From contig NZ_CP133671.1 in assembly GCF_031326345.1 (NCBI RefSeq), forward strand, positions 2,604,001 through 2,668,000: a stretch of DNA of 64,000 nucleotides. Reading direction: 5' to 3'. The translations under genes and the position numbers were made by a program. The DNA comes from Aureispira sp. CCB-E. GTDB lineage: Bacteria > Bacteroidota > Bacteroidia > Chitinophagales > Saprospiraceae. Below the pieces are notes generated by a model. The model searched no databases and was not told the origin of the DNA. It was given only the letters and a program-made list of their open reading frames with translations. This document shows, piece after piece, positions 36,010-45,500 of the stretch; position 1 is the first letter of the stretch, and each line of letters starts with the position of its first letter.

Positions 36010-36591
36010 ATGGATAATAAGAAATTGATCATTTTTACAGCTCCTTCTGGAGCAGGGAAAACCACTATAGTTCGTCATTTGTTAAAAACACGAAAAGACG
36101 TCTCCTTTTCCATTTCGGCATGTACTAGGACTCCTCGATATGGAGAAGTAAACGGAATGGATTATTATTTCTTGAGTCCAGATGAATTTAAAAGAAAAGT
36201 TAATGCTGGTGATTTTGTAGAATATGAAGAAGTCTACGAAAACCAGTTTTATGGTACTTTGCGAAGTGAAATTGATCGTTTATGGAAATCGGGCAAGCAT
36301 GTGTTATTTGATATTGATGTAAAGGGTGCCTTGTCTATCAAACAAAAATATGGTGAGCAAGCTCTGTCTATTTTTGTGAAACCACCTTCTTTTGAAATAC
36401 TAAAAGAACGTTTGATGAATCGAAAAACAGAAGACGATGCAAGTTTGAGAAAACGAATCAATCGAGTAAAGGAAGAAATGACTTATGAGCGCCACTTTGA
36501 TATTACCTTAGTTAACAGTGACTTGTCATTGGCTTTGCAAGAAGCAGAAGAAATTGTAGAAAATTTTTTAGCTTTGGAAACTAGCTCATAA
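36010..36591 (+). CDS. gmk: Guanylate kinase
   Basis: The 193-residue protein has the P-loop APSGAGKTTI (11-20), then FSISACTRTPRYGEVNGMDY and EYEEVYENQFYGT with the GMP-binding Arg, Glu and Tyr residues. VLFDIDVKGA and RLMNRKTEDDASLRKRI (lid) follow. It phosphorylates GMP to GDP in the cytoplasm and is essential in purine metabolism. The length is normal for the family. It is probably transcribed from the promoter box at 35931. Confidence 0.97.
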   Translation: MDNKKLIIFTAPSGAGKTTIVRHLLKTRKDVSFSISACTRTPRYGEVNGMDYYFLSPDEFKRKVNAGDFVEYEEVYENQFYGTLRSEIDRLWKSGKHVLFDIDVKGALSIKQKYGEQALSIFVKPPSFEILKERLMNRKTEDDASLRKRINRVKEEMTYERHFDITLVNSDLSLALQEAEEIVENFLALETSS

Positions 36592-36654
36592 AACAATCTA
36601 AAACCTGTGGAGAATTTATGACCTTAAAAAGAGTAGGTTAATGTCATTGGATTA

Positions 36655-36837
36655 AGAACCTGTTTAAATTCTATCTTTAAGTTACAAATGTTTGATTTAG
36701 CCGCTATTGGCAGCTTTTTTGAGCCTTGATAGTAGCACTCTATCAGCCTAAAAAAGAGCGTTGTTAGGTACTAAAATCAACTCATTTTTGCCAAAACTAT
36801 TGGTTTTGAAGAACATAAATTTTAAACTTGCTCTAAC
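36655..36837. repeat. MITE-like intergenic element, copy 2
   Basis: The left end (AGAACCTGTTTAAATTCTAT, 36655 onward) and the right end (AAATTTTAAACTTGCTCTAA, to 36837) are inverted repeats of one another. TAAAATCAACTCATTTTTGC (36772 onward) matches copy 1 at 26606-26762. It also holds an internal GATAG/CTATC hairpin. There is no coding frame. It lies between gmk and apaG. Confidence 0.55.
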
Positions 36838-36864
36838 TATTTTGAACACAAAAAGGCAATTACC

Positions 36865-37251
36865 ATGGAAACTGCAATTACGCATGATATAAGGGTTAGC
36901 GTGGAAGCCATGTATCAATCAATGTATTCCAAGCCATTTGCAAGAGAATACGTACATGCATATCGAGTAACTATTGAAAATCTGGGAACAGAAACAGTTC
37001 AGTTACTGAGTAGACATTGGCATATTTGGGATTCTACGGGAATGCTTAGAGAGGTCAAAGGAGATGGTGTTATTGGTTTGCAACCTGTTTTGAAACCCAA
37101 TGATGTGCACCAATATGTATCTGGTTGTCCTTTGAAAACAGACTTAGGAAAAATGTCTGGTAAGTATACTATGAAACGAGATGCTGATGGAACATTGTTT
37201 GATGTGACAATTCCGACCTTTTATTTGGTGCCTCCTTTCAAGTACAACTAA
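36865..37251 (+). CDS. apaG: ApaG protein (DUF525)
   Basis: The 128-residue length and layout match ApaG. The visible motifs are REYVHAYRVTIENLGTETVQ, LLSRHWHIWDSTGM, REVKGDGVIGLQPVLKPND and KYTMKRDADGTLFDVTIPTF. It forms a fibronectin-III-like beta fold. The function is unclear; the old link to Co/Mg efflux comes from Salmonella CorD. It has no membrane segment or signal. It may be co-transcribed with the LutA-like gene 58 bases downstream. Confidence 0.93.
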   Translation: METAITHDIRVSVEAMYQSMYSKPFAREYVHAYRVTIENLGTETVQLLSRHWHIWDSTGMLREVKGDGVIGLQPVLKPNDVHQYVSGCPLKTDLGKMSGKYTMKRDADGTLFDVTIPTFYLVPPFKYN

Positions 37252-37309
37252 TATATTACTTTTGTAATATACTGTTTATTCAATAGATATTTTAATTGCA
37301 TTTTAATTC

Positions 37310-38029
37310 ATGACCCAAACACATATATTCGTTCCTTGTTTTATCGATCAACTTTATCCTCAGACGGCTGTAAATATGGTGACAGTTTTAAAACAGGTTG
37401 GTTGTACGGTGGAGTATAACCCCAATCAAACTTGTTGCGGACAGCCAGCCTTAAATGCAGGGTTTTGGAACGAAGCGTATGACGTTGCTAAGAAGTTTGT
37501 GGCAGATTTTGGAGACAAAAAACAAGTGGTTTGCCCTTCTGCTTCTTGTGTAGGATTTATTAAAAATCATTATAAAGAATTGTTGGGGACCGATGTCGAG
37601 CAGCCTATATTGGAGCACTTGCAGAAGCATATTTATGAATTTTCTGAATTTTTGGTGGAACATTGTAATATAGAAAACTTAACTGTGGAGTTAGAAGGAA
37701 GGGCTATGTACCACGATGCTTGTTCTGCTCTTCGAGAATGTCAAATAAAAGAAGCTCCAAGGCTATTGTTATCCAAAGTAAAGGGATTGGAGCTCCTTGA
37801 AAATCCTAATTCAGAGGTTTGTTGTGGCTTTGGAGGTACTTTTTCTGCTAAGTATGAACCTATTTCGGTAGCAATGGCAGAAAAAAAGGTGGAAGAAGCT
37901 TTAGATCTGTCGGCAGAGTATATTATTTCAACGGATTTATCTTGTTTAATGCATTTAGAAGGTTATATAAAGAAAAAGAAAGTACCACTAAAAACATTGC
38001 ATTTGGCAGATGTATTAGTAGGAGGGTAG
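37310..38029 (+). CDS. CCG-domain (Fe-S)-binding oxidoreductase subunit, LutA/YkgE-like
   Basis: The 239-residue protein has two CCG-type motifs: NQTCCGQPALNAG (about 39-51) and NSEVCCGFGGTFSAKYEPIS (about 178-197), and a conserved ACSALRECQ stretch. These motifs bind an iron-sulfur cluster of the heterodisulfide-reductase/lactate-utilisation type. LutA works with LutB and LutC in L-lactate oxidation; no LutB or LutC gene is in the window, so it may serve another role. It is cytoplasmic. Confidence 0.88.
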   Translation: MTQTHIFVPCFIDQLYPQTAVNMVTVLKQVGCTVEYNPNQTCCGQPALNAGFWNEAYDVAKKFVADFGDKKQVVCPSASCVGFIKNHYKELLGTDVEQPILEHLQKHIYEFSEFLVEHCNIENLTVELEGRAMYHDACSALRECQIKEAPRLLLSKVKGLELLENPNSEVCCGFGGTFSAKYEPISVAMAEKKVEEALDLSAEYIISTDLSCLMHLEGYIKKKKVPLKTLHLADVLVGG

Positions 38030-38070
38030 GAGTTTAGGTTGTAACGAGGTACTTTAAGTAAAACGTACGT

Positions 38071-38970
38071 ATGAGTAAAAAGAAGGTCGTTAAGACGAAA
38101 GAAGAATTATTAGAAGAATATCATCAACTAAAAAAGCAGAAAAATAGTTGGTGGAATGTATTGGCTAGTGAAAACAATTCTGTAAAAACAATTGTAGGTG
38201 GGTTTATTCTATATATAGGTTATCTCATTGTTGCCTCACTCGATGTCAATGCACTTTTATTGGTGTATACGGTTATTGTAGTAGGTGTAATTTGGTATTG
38301 GGTCGATATGTTGCGGGTACAATACGAGAAAAATAACAAAGAATATAAGCAAAAAATGCGCGTGTTGAGTGGAGAAATCCGCCGATGGTCTAAAAAAAAA
38401 ATCGTAGATAAACACAATGATCTAAAAAGCATCGATCAACGAAGTTTTCATATCGTAAAAACGATGTTACCTTATATTTGGGGATACACTCCTGAGGCAA
38501 TTCATCAGGTAGATTATTACAATTATAAAGCAGTAAATATTTCTACCATTCAAATTAAACAAGAAAAAAAAATACAAGAATATTGGTTCTTTGCAATAAG
38601 ACACGAACAACAACACAGCGAAGAAAGTACGGCCTTGATTCCCAAACCTTACCAACACGATAAGTGGCAACAAGTAGAATTTAATCAACAAATAGAGCTA
38701 CCTGAATTTAAGGAACAATTTACGATTAATAGTTCCTTATTTATGCATAGTTATTATTTGATTAATCGGCATTTGATTGCTCAATTTTTGTCTTTGCCTA
38801 CATTGGATAAATGGTTGATTTTTAGACAAAATATTGCTTACTTGATACTGCCTAAAGCCTCTATTAGTCTCGATGTTCAGAATTTAGATCAAGTCCAAAA
38901 AGAGGCTGAAAAGCAAGCTTTGGAAGCGATAGAACTAAGTACTGTTTTCTTGCAGGCACTTCAAAAATAG
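38071..38970 (+). CDS. Hypothetical protein with two membrane helices
   Basis: The 299-residue protein has a Lys/Glu-rich N-terminus (MSKKKVVKTKEELLEEYHQL). Two adjacent membrane helices (VGGFILYIGYLIVASLD and LLLVYTVIVVGVIWYWVD, about 48-90) are followed by a charged, helical ~200-residue cytoplasmic part (SKKKIVDKHNDLKSIDQ, EKQALEAIELSTVFLQAL). I recognise no family. The layout (two helices, then a large soluble domain) suggests an inner-membrane protein with most of its mass in the cytoplasm. It starts 41 bases after the LutA-like gene and converges on the CRTAC1 gene with a 2-base gap. Confidence 0.65.
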   Translation: MSKKKVVKTKEELLEEYHQLKKQKNSWWNVLASENNSVKTIVGGFILYIGYLIVASLDVNALLLVYTVIVVGVIWYWVDMLRVQYEKNNKEYKQKMRVLSGEIRRWSKKKIVDKHNDLKSIDQRSFHIVKTMLPYIWGYTPEAIHQVDYYNYKAVNISTIQIKQEKKIQEYWFFAIRHEQQHSEESTALIPKPYQHDKWQQVEFNQQIELPEFKEQFTINSSLFMHSYYLINRHLIAQFLSLPTLDKWLIFRQNIAYLILPKASISLDVQNLDQVQKEAEKQALEAIELSTVFLQALQK

Positions 38971-38972
38971 CT

Positions 38973-41900
38973 TTATCTTATTTTTTCAAATGCCATGAGT
39001 TTTCCATTGTTAACGGCTAGAAGATAGACTTGTCGTTTTCCAATTTTTATTTTTCGAATTTGTTTGACATTATCCCAAGCAAAAAAACCAGATTCTACAG
39101 GAGATAGTGGGGCAAAGCTTCCCCTACCATTACCCAGCAAAACTGTTCCACGACCAGCGTCATATCGAACCGTTTCCACCTCGGTATCATACATATTGCC
39201 AACCAAAATTAGATCAATATGGCCATCTTTATTAACATCTTCTACTAAAATATCTTTAGTTGGTGAAAATTGTGCTTCGTTTGGTAGTTTTTTCATCGTA
39301 AACTGCCCTTTGCCATCATTTAAAAATACAGAAGTATAGAACCCACGAGCTGTTAAGTGTAGCGCTGTATCGATTTTGGGACCACATATTTCAGTGATTT
39401 CAGCAATTGCATATGCTTTGAAAGTTGGAAAGCTATCTGTGATAAATGGCATTTGCTCTGAGCTACAGTCACGACCTCTGACAGGGTAATTCTTGTCGCC
39501 CTCATAACTACTCATCATCATGTCCCAAGTACCATTATCATCAAAGTCGTCTGCATAAATATTAAAAGGTTTTTCTAAGTTTCCTTTAAACTTGCAGTTT
39601 TTGCCTAAGTTCCCTCCTACAAAATCTAAATCCCCATCGTTGTCTAAATCGACAGCCTTTAAGCTAAACCAAAGGCTTTCACTTTCTTGTTGTATGGGCA
39701 TTTTTTCAAATGATTGCCCCTTGTTGAGAAATGTCATCATCGGCATCCATTCTCCAAGTAGTGTTAGGTCTAGGAGTCCGTCTCCATTTACATCTCCAAA
39801 TTCAGCGCCTGTAACCATGCCTGGGTACATTAAATCTTGACAATATTTTTCTGTAACATCTATAAATTGCCCATTGTTGTTTTGAAGCAAGTAACTACGT
39901 GGTGCTGATGGGTATTTGCCTGGGACTAAGCGTCCTCCAACAAATAAGTCCAAATCTCCATCTTGATCAAAATCAGCTGCCTTGACTACTTGTGTGCTTG
40001 TGTACATTTTAGGAAGATGATCTGTTTTTTTGAACTGACCGTTGTTGTTTTGATACAAACGATCTTGGAAGCGATAATCGTCAATATAATATTCATTTCC
40101 CCCACTACATACGTACAAATCTAAATCATTGTCATTGTCATAGTCAAAAAATAGAGCACCAACATCTTCGCTAAAAATATCTTCTTCAAAGATAGAGGTT
40201 GAGTGCTCTACAAAAGAATGATTTTTCTCTTGTGTAAAAATAGTAGATGTATTTTCTTTTGATGCACCAATAAAAATATCATCTAAGCCATCGTTATTTA
40301 TATCTCCAACAGCCAAGGATGGTCCTTGTCTAGATAGCATATGTGGTAGTAATACTTCTCTATTAAAATCATTGAAATGGTTTTCTGTATGCTGATAGTT
40401 GACCCCAAAACTTTGAGAAATATTTTTAAATATAGGTGTTTTTTTCGAAGGCGTTTTTAAGGTGGTAAATTTAGAAGTATTGTAGTTAAGTTTTAAAATT
40501 TGGTTTGCTCTGATATTTCTTAATATCGTCGTTTTTTGATCAGGCCAACGAATAACTATTTTATTGATGTATTCGTTTTTTCCAATGCCAAAATGTAATT
40601 TGTAGTCTACAGAAGATTGAAAACCACGAGTAGGAAAAAGTTCTGACATTTGTTGTTCTTTTCCTGTGTAAATAGTAACTCTAGTACCTATTGCAAATGT
40701 ATTCTTGCTAGGACCAATTAGCTGTATTAATAAATAATTGTTTTGACTTTCTGAAGTGTTTTCATAAATAGAAGCAACCTCATCAAGGTTATTAATAACT
40801 AAATCTAAGTCTCCATCATTATCTAAATCAGCGTATGCAAGTCCGTTAGAGTTAACTTTTTTATCTAGTCCCCATTTATTCGTCACGTTTTCAAAACTTA
40901 AATCTCCTTTATTTCTAAAAATAAAGTTACTCTCACTAATTTTAGGAGCTGTTTTTACTGTTGCTAAGAATAGCTCCTCAAAACTAACATTTTCCTTTCT
41001 TTTGATAAATTTATCGATTTTAACTTCTGTGTCTCTATCTCGCACATCTTTTTGATAGCCGTTTGTAATAACCAAATCTTTATATCCATCATTATCAAAA
41101 TCAGCCATTAGTGCCCCCCAACTCCAATCTGTTTTTGCTACTCCAGCTAATAAGGCAATATCACTAAAGGTTGCATTGCCATTGTTAATTTGAAGTGAAT
41201 TAAGCATATATTGATAGTGGTTACCTTGTCTTACACGAGCCCAAAATGCTGTCGGGAACATACTAGGCATATTCATTTTAGATCGAATGTGGCGAGAGTA
41301 TGCCATATCTAGTTGTATCAAATCTAAGTGACCATCATTGTTGAAATCATTAATATCTGTCCCCATCCCAAAGTTAGAAATGTGTTTCATGTTAGATAAG
41401 TTTTTATCTACAAAAGAATCTTTTAGATTAATGTACATGTAATCTTTTATTTCGAAATCATTAGATACATAAATATCTGGATAGCCATCATTATTCAAGT
41501 CTCCTATGCTTAAGCCAAGTCCAAATGAATTGTTTTGTATCCCCAATTTTTGGGATTGTTCTATATATTTTCCTGATTCATTAATATAAAAATGATCTGA
41601 CTTATATGTTGATGAGTTTTTTTTGAGAGAAACAAACCTGTCCAGCTCATACTCATTCCCTGGGATATTCATAATATAAGCATCTAAGTCACCATCTAGA
41701 TCGTAATCAAAAAATGCAGCTTGTGTAGAAAATAAGGAATCATTTAGATTATATTGATTGGCTTGTTCACTAAATGTTAGATCTTGATTATTAATAAAAA
41801 GTAGATTTTTATTGAGAGAGTCATTTCTAATGTCAGCAGATCTTGAAACATAAATATCTAAAAAACCATCATTATTAATATCAACCATAGTTACTCCTGT

Positions 41901-42227
41901 ACACCAACCTTCTACTATATTTGGTAACGCTTCCTTTGTAATATCTTTAAATTTTAAGTTTCCCTTGTTTATATACAATTTATTAGGAACCATGTTACCT
42001 GTAAAATAAATGTCGGGGAGTCCATCATTGTTTATATCGCCAATAGCAACTCCTGCACCATTGTAGAAGTAAGAATTTCTGTATATGTTATATTCTTTAT
42101 CTTCTGTTAATTTGTTGGTAAATGTTATGTTTGTTTCTTGAGGGGGCAATAATTTGAGCAAGGTATTTTCTTGGCTAATTAAGTATATAGGGGAAAGAAG
42201 AAGAAGGGGGATAAGTCGAAAATTCAT
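38973..42227 (-). CDS. CRTAC1-family FG-GAP/VCBS repeat protein with ASPIC/UnbV domain
   Basis: The 1084-residue protein has a signal peptide (MNFRLIPLLLLSPIYLISQ). It carries many FG-GAP/VCBS repeats with calcium-binding DxNxDG motifs (GDINNDGLPDIYFTGN, DLNNDGYPDIYVS, DFDNDGYKDLVITNG, DLDNDGDLDLVINN) in two sets, about 45-490 and about 655-1030. Between them is an ASPIC/UnbV domain (about 505-590), recognised from GTRVTIYTG, FGIGKNEYINKIVIRW and PDQKTTI. This is the layout of CRTAC1-like surface proteins, here without an obvious T9SS tail. It folds as beta-propellers, probably at the cell surface or in the periplasm. It is divergent from the first giant gene. Confidence 0.88.
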   Translation of the reverse strand: MNFRLIPLLLLSPIYLISQENTLLKLLPPQETNITFTNKLTEDKEYNIYRNSYFYNGAGVAIGDINNDGLPDIYFTGNMVPNKLYINKGNLKFKDITKEALPNIVEGWCTGVTMVDINNDGFLDIYVSRSADIRNDSLNKNLLFINNQDLTFSEQANQYNLNDSLFSTQAAFFDYDLDGDLDAYIMNIPGNEYELDRFVSLKKNSSTYKSDHFYINESGKYIEQSQKLGIQNNSFGLGLSIGDLNNDGYPDIYVSNDFEIKDYMYINLKDSFVDKNLSNMKHISNFGMGTDINDFNNDGHLDLIQLDMAYSRHIRSKMNMPSMFPTAFWARVRQGNHYQYMLNSLQINNGNATFSDIALLAGVAKTDWSWGALMADFDNDGYKDLVITNGYQKDVRDRDTEVKIDKFIKRKENVSFEELFLATVKTAPKISESNFIFRNKGDLSFENVTNKWGLDKKVNSNGLAYADLDNDGDLDLVINNLDEVASIYENTSESQNNYLLIQLIGPSKNTFAIGTRVTIYTGKEQQMSELFPTRGFQSSVDYKLHFGIGKNEYINKIVIRWPDQKTTILRNIRANQILKLNYNTSKFTTLKTPSKKTPIFKNISQSFGVNYQHTENHFNDFNREVLLPHMLSRQGPSLAVGDINNDGLDDIFIGASKENTSTIFTQEKNHSFVEHSTSIFEEDIFSEDVGALFFDYDNDNDLDLYVCSGGNEYYIDDYRFQDRLYQNNNGQFKKTDHLPKMYTSTQVVKAADFDQDGDLDLFVGGRLVPGKYPSAPRSYLLQNNNGQFIDVTEKYCQDLMYPGMVTGAEFGDVNGDGLLDLTLLGEWMPMMTFLNKGQSFEKMPIQQESESLWFSLKAVDLDNDGDLDFVGGNLGKNCKFKGNLEKPFNIYADDFDDNGTWDMMMSSYEGDKNYPVRGRDCSSEQMPFITDSFPTFKAYAIAEITEICGPKIDTALHLTARGFYTSVFLNDGKGQFTMKKLPNEAQFSPTKDILVEDVNKDGHIDLILVGNMYDTEVETVRYDAGRGTVLLGNGRGSFAPLSPVESGFFAWDNVKQIRKIKIGKRQVYLLAVNNGKLMAFEKIR

Positions 42228-42517
42228 TATTATTTTTTTGATCTAGAAAAAACATGCTAATCTAATTTGAAATTTAATAAAAAAAAACTTATCATTATAC
42301 TGTAATTGTGTGTTTTTGATTAACTTTAACGTATAAATTGGGTTGGGCTCCTATTTATCAAAGTTAGAATTTAAAGCTTGGAAAAGACTTTTTGCTCTAC
42401 TCAAAGGGTTTCATCAAAAAAGCAATATAAATCCTACATACTATAAAGACAATTGTATTAAAGTTATATTTATATATAATATAACTAAGGATTTCTTATG
42501 CACTAAAAAACTCAATT
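42228..42517. promoter_or_regulatory. Divergent promoter region
   Basis: This 290-base AT-rich gap serves both the CRTAC1 gene and the first giant gene. No strong -7 box or repeat copy can be supported. A short plus-strand frame at 42343-42582 lacks an ATG start and overlaps the giant gene, so it is not coding. Confidence 0.4.
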
Positions 42518-45500
42518 ATGAAGCTCTACCTTCACTACAAATTACTATTTATCGGTTTGATATTATTATTATCATTAAGTAATATATTAGCTCAACCTTG
42601 TGTATTTGCTCCACCGATTTCTAGTACTGATACTAGTGGTAACACAGTAACTACTATTTGTAATGGAAATCCTTTAACTTTATCAAGTATATCATCTACA
42701 TCATGTCCTAGTTGTACTTATTTATGGAGTACAGGAGAGACTAATTCCATCATTTTTGCTTACACTCCTGGTTTGTATAGTGTAACAGTTACAGATAATT
42801 CTGGCGGAACTACTTGTGTCGGAGTTTCTGCTACACTTGATATAAAGGCGAGCACACTTCCAGCTCCTGTTATAGAGGGAGATCCATTTAATGTGTGTAA
42901 TACGCCATCTGTTCAGGCTGCTAATCTAGAGGTTAAAAACCCATGTGTAACATGTACTTATCAATGGTATAATATATCTTCATCAGCACCTATTGCTGGA
43001 GCAACTCAAATTAGACATTCTACAGTTACTCCTGAATCCTACTATGTTCAAGTGATAGACACGTTAGGTTGCTTGGAAAATTCTAATATTTTAAGTATTG
43101 GAGCAGAAGTAGCAACGACTCCTCCTATTAACGCTACCGCAAAAAGTATATGTGATAGTAATAGTACTAGTATTTCGACAATAGATTGTGCAGGATGTAA
43201 TTATGAATGGCATTATTATGACTTTCTGCCAGAAGGCAAACTTATTATTTCAGGAGTTTATGATGGTACACGCCCTAATGGCACCCCAAAAGGGATAGAA
43301 TTGTACGCAATCGGTAACATACCAGACTTAAGTGCATATGGTTTAAGTGTATCTACAGATGGATCTGGCGTAGTAGGGACACCAGGATTTTTTTTTCCTG
43401 CAGTTTCATTGGCAGCAGAAAGTTATATTTATGTAGCTTTTAACAATGCAGACTTTATAGATTTTTTTGGTTTTGCTCCAGATTATACTTCAAATATCAT
43501 GAATATTGATGGCAATGATGCTATTAAGCTTTTTTATAATGGTACCCCTGTAGATTTATTTGGGGATGAAGCTTATGTTTCTACAGATTATGGATGTACA
43601 GGACTAGCACAAGATTGTTATGATATGCCTTATTCTTATAGAGATGGGTGGGCATATAGAAAGACAGATTCTTTGCTTAGTGTAAATTTTAATGCTGCTG
43701 CATGGGATTTTGGAAAGGATAATTATGTAATTGGTACAACGAATTCATTTTGGGGAACTCGACAATTTCCTACAGGAACTTTTACCAATAGTTCAAGTAT
43801 GGGAATTGACAGTTTAATTATTACAGGGGTTTACGATGGAACAATTACCCCTGCTACTGGTTTGCCAAAAGGAATTGAATTGCAAGCTTTATATGATATT
43901 CATGACTTAAGTGCATATAACATCAAAGTTGCTTTGAATGGTGCAGGGAGTTTTGGTTCTTCATGGTCGTTGCCTAGTGGACCAATCACCGCAGGAACAT
44001 TTATATATGTTGCTAGTGAATCTATTGAGTTTACCAATTTTTTTGGTTTTACTCCTTCGTCAATTCCAGGAGCGGGAGTTGGCTTGGATCAAATAGATGG
44101 AAATGATTGTATAGCATTATCCTATGGAACTACTGTTATTGATCAGTATGGAGAAGAAACTTATCTTGGAGGAAGCGCAGATTATACGATGAACTGGGCA
44201 TATGATAATGGGTGGGCGTATAGAAATTCTGATGATAGTACAAATGGAGGAAGCTTTGATGTTAATAAATGGAGAACTTACCCCAGTAATTTTTTACCAA
44301 CTAATGATTTATATGGAAGTGATAGGATGCCAATTCAAAGTTATACTAATAGTACTGTTGGAACTATCCTTCAAATAATACCAGGCGCTGATTCATCCAC
44401 TTATACTACCGATATAACTGGTTATTACTCTGTAGAGGTGCAATACCCTAATTCTTGTATTGTGGAATCTGCATTACAGCTTATTGATACTTCTATATTT
44501 CGACCTCAAATAACTTCAGAAATGCCAAGTTTGGTTGGTGGCAATGCCAGTATTATTTCGCAGGACACAGCTTATTTATGCTCAGGTAGTTATGTGGAGT
44601 TATATATGATTGAAAATTTTGCAATACCTCCGACTTGGTCATATCAATGGTTTAGAAATGGTGTAGCTATTTCAGGAGAAATAGGTTACAATTATAGAGC
44701 TCAAAGTGCAGGAAGGTATTCTGTGCAGGTAACTAATGAAGATGGGTGCACATCCGTTTCTAATTTTATCACTATTCTCCCTTCCAATAATGGTGCAAGT
44801 CCACCTGTATTTGCAAGTTCATTATATTTATGCTCAACAACATCAACATCAACTTTAAGTACTCCTTCTTGCTCAAATTGTTCTTATACTTGGAAAACAG
44901 AAGATGGCTCAAATCCAGGATTTGGTAATGTAACTCAAAATTCATATTTAGTTAAACATGCAAATGCTGTAGGGGGAGGAACAGGAGCTAGAGGTTATTT
45001 TGTAATAGTTGAAGATGATATATCGCAATGTGCTTATAGTTCTGCGATAATTGAAATTAAAGACACAACATATCCTGCGCCATTATTGACAACAAATGAC
45101 AACACTGTTTGTAGTGCTACACCTATAAATTTAACAACGACACCTTGTGCTGGATGTAATTATATTTGGTTGATAGACAGTGCGGAAACAGGTAATTTTA
45201 TTACTTATGATTCTACTCAACAATTTACTTTCCAAGTAGATACCTCTGGAAACTATCGTCTAGAAATTTTACACCCTAATGGATGTCGCACCAACTTTTC
45301 TAATACGATTCAAGCAACTTTTCAGACTGTAAATGCTGATATTGTTTCTGGACCAACTAGCATTTGTAATGGAACGCCTGTTGTAATTGAAGCATTACCT
45401 GATTCTGCAACATCTTGTCCTGGATGTCAATATCAGTTCTTAAGAGATGGTGTACGGATGCAAATTACAAACCCACAGGATGAGCAAGAAATATCCTTGG

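Noticed and set aside
42343-42582. A 79-codon plus-strand frame upstream of the first giant gene
   Set aside because: It lacks an ATG (begins TTG), overlaps the start of the giant gene in another frame and has no recognisable features.
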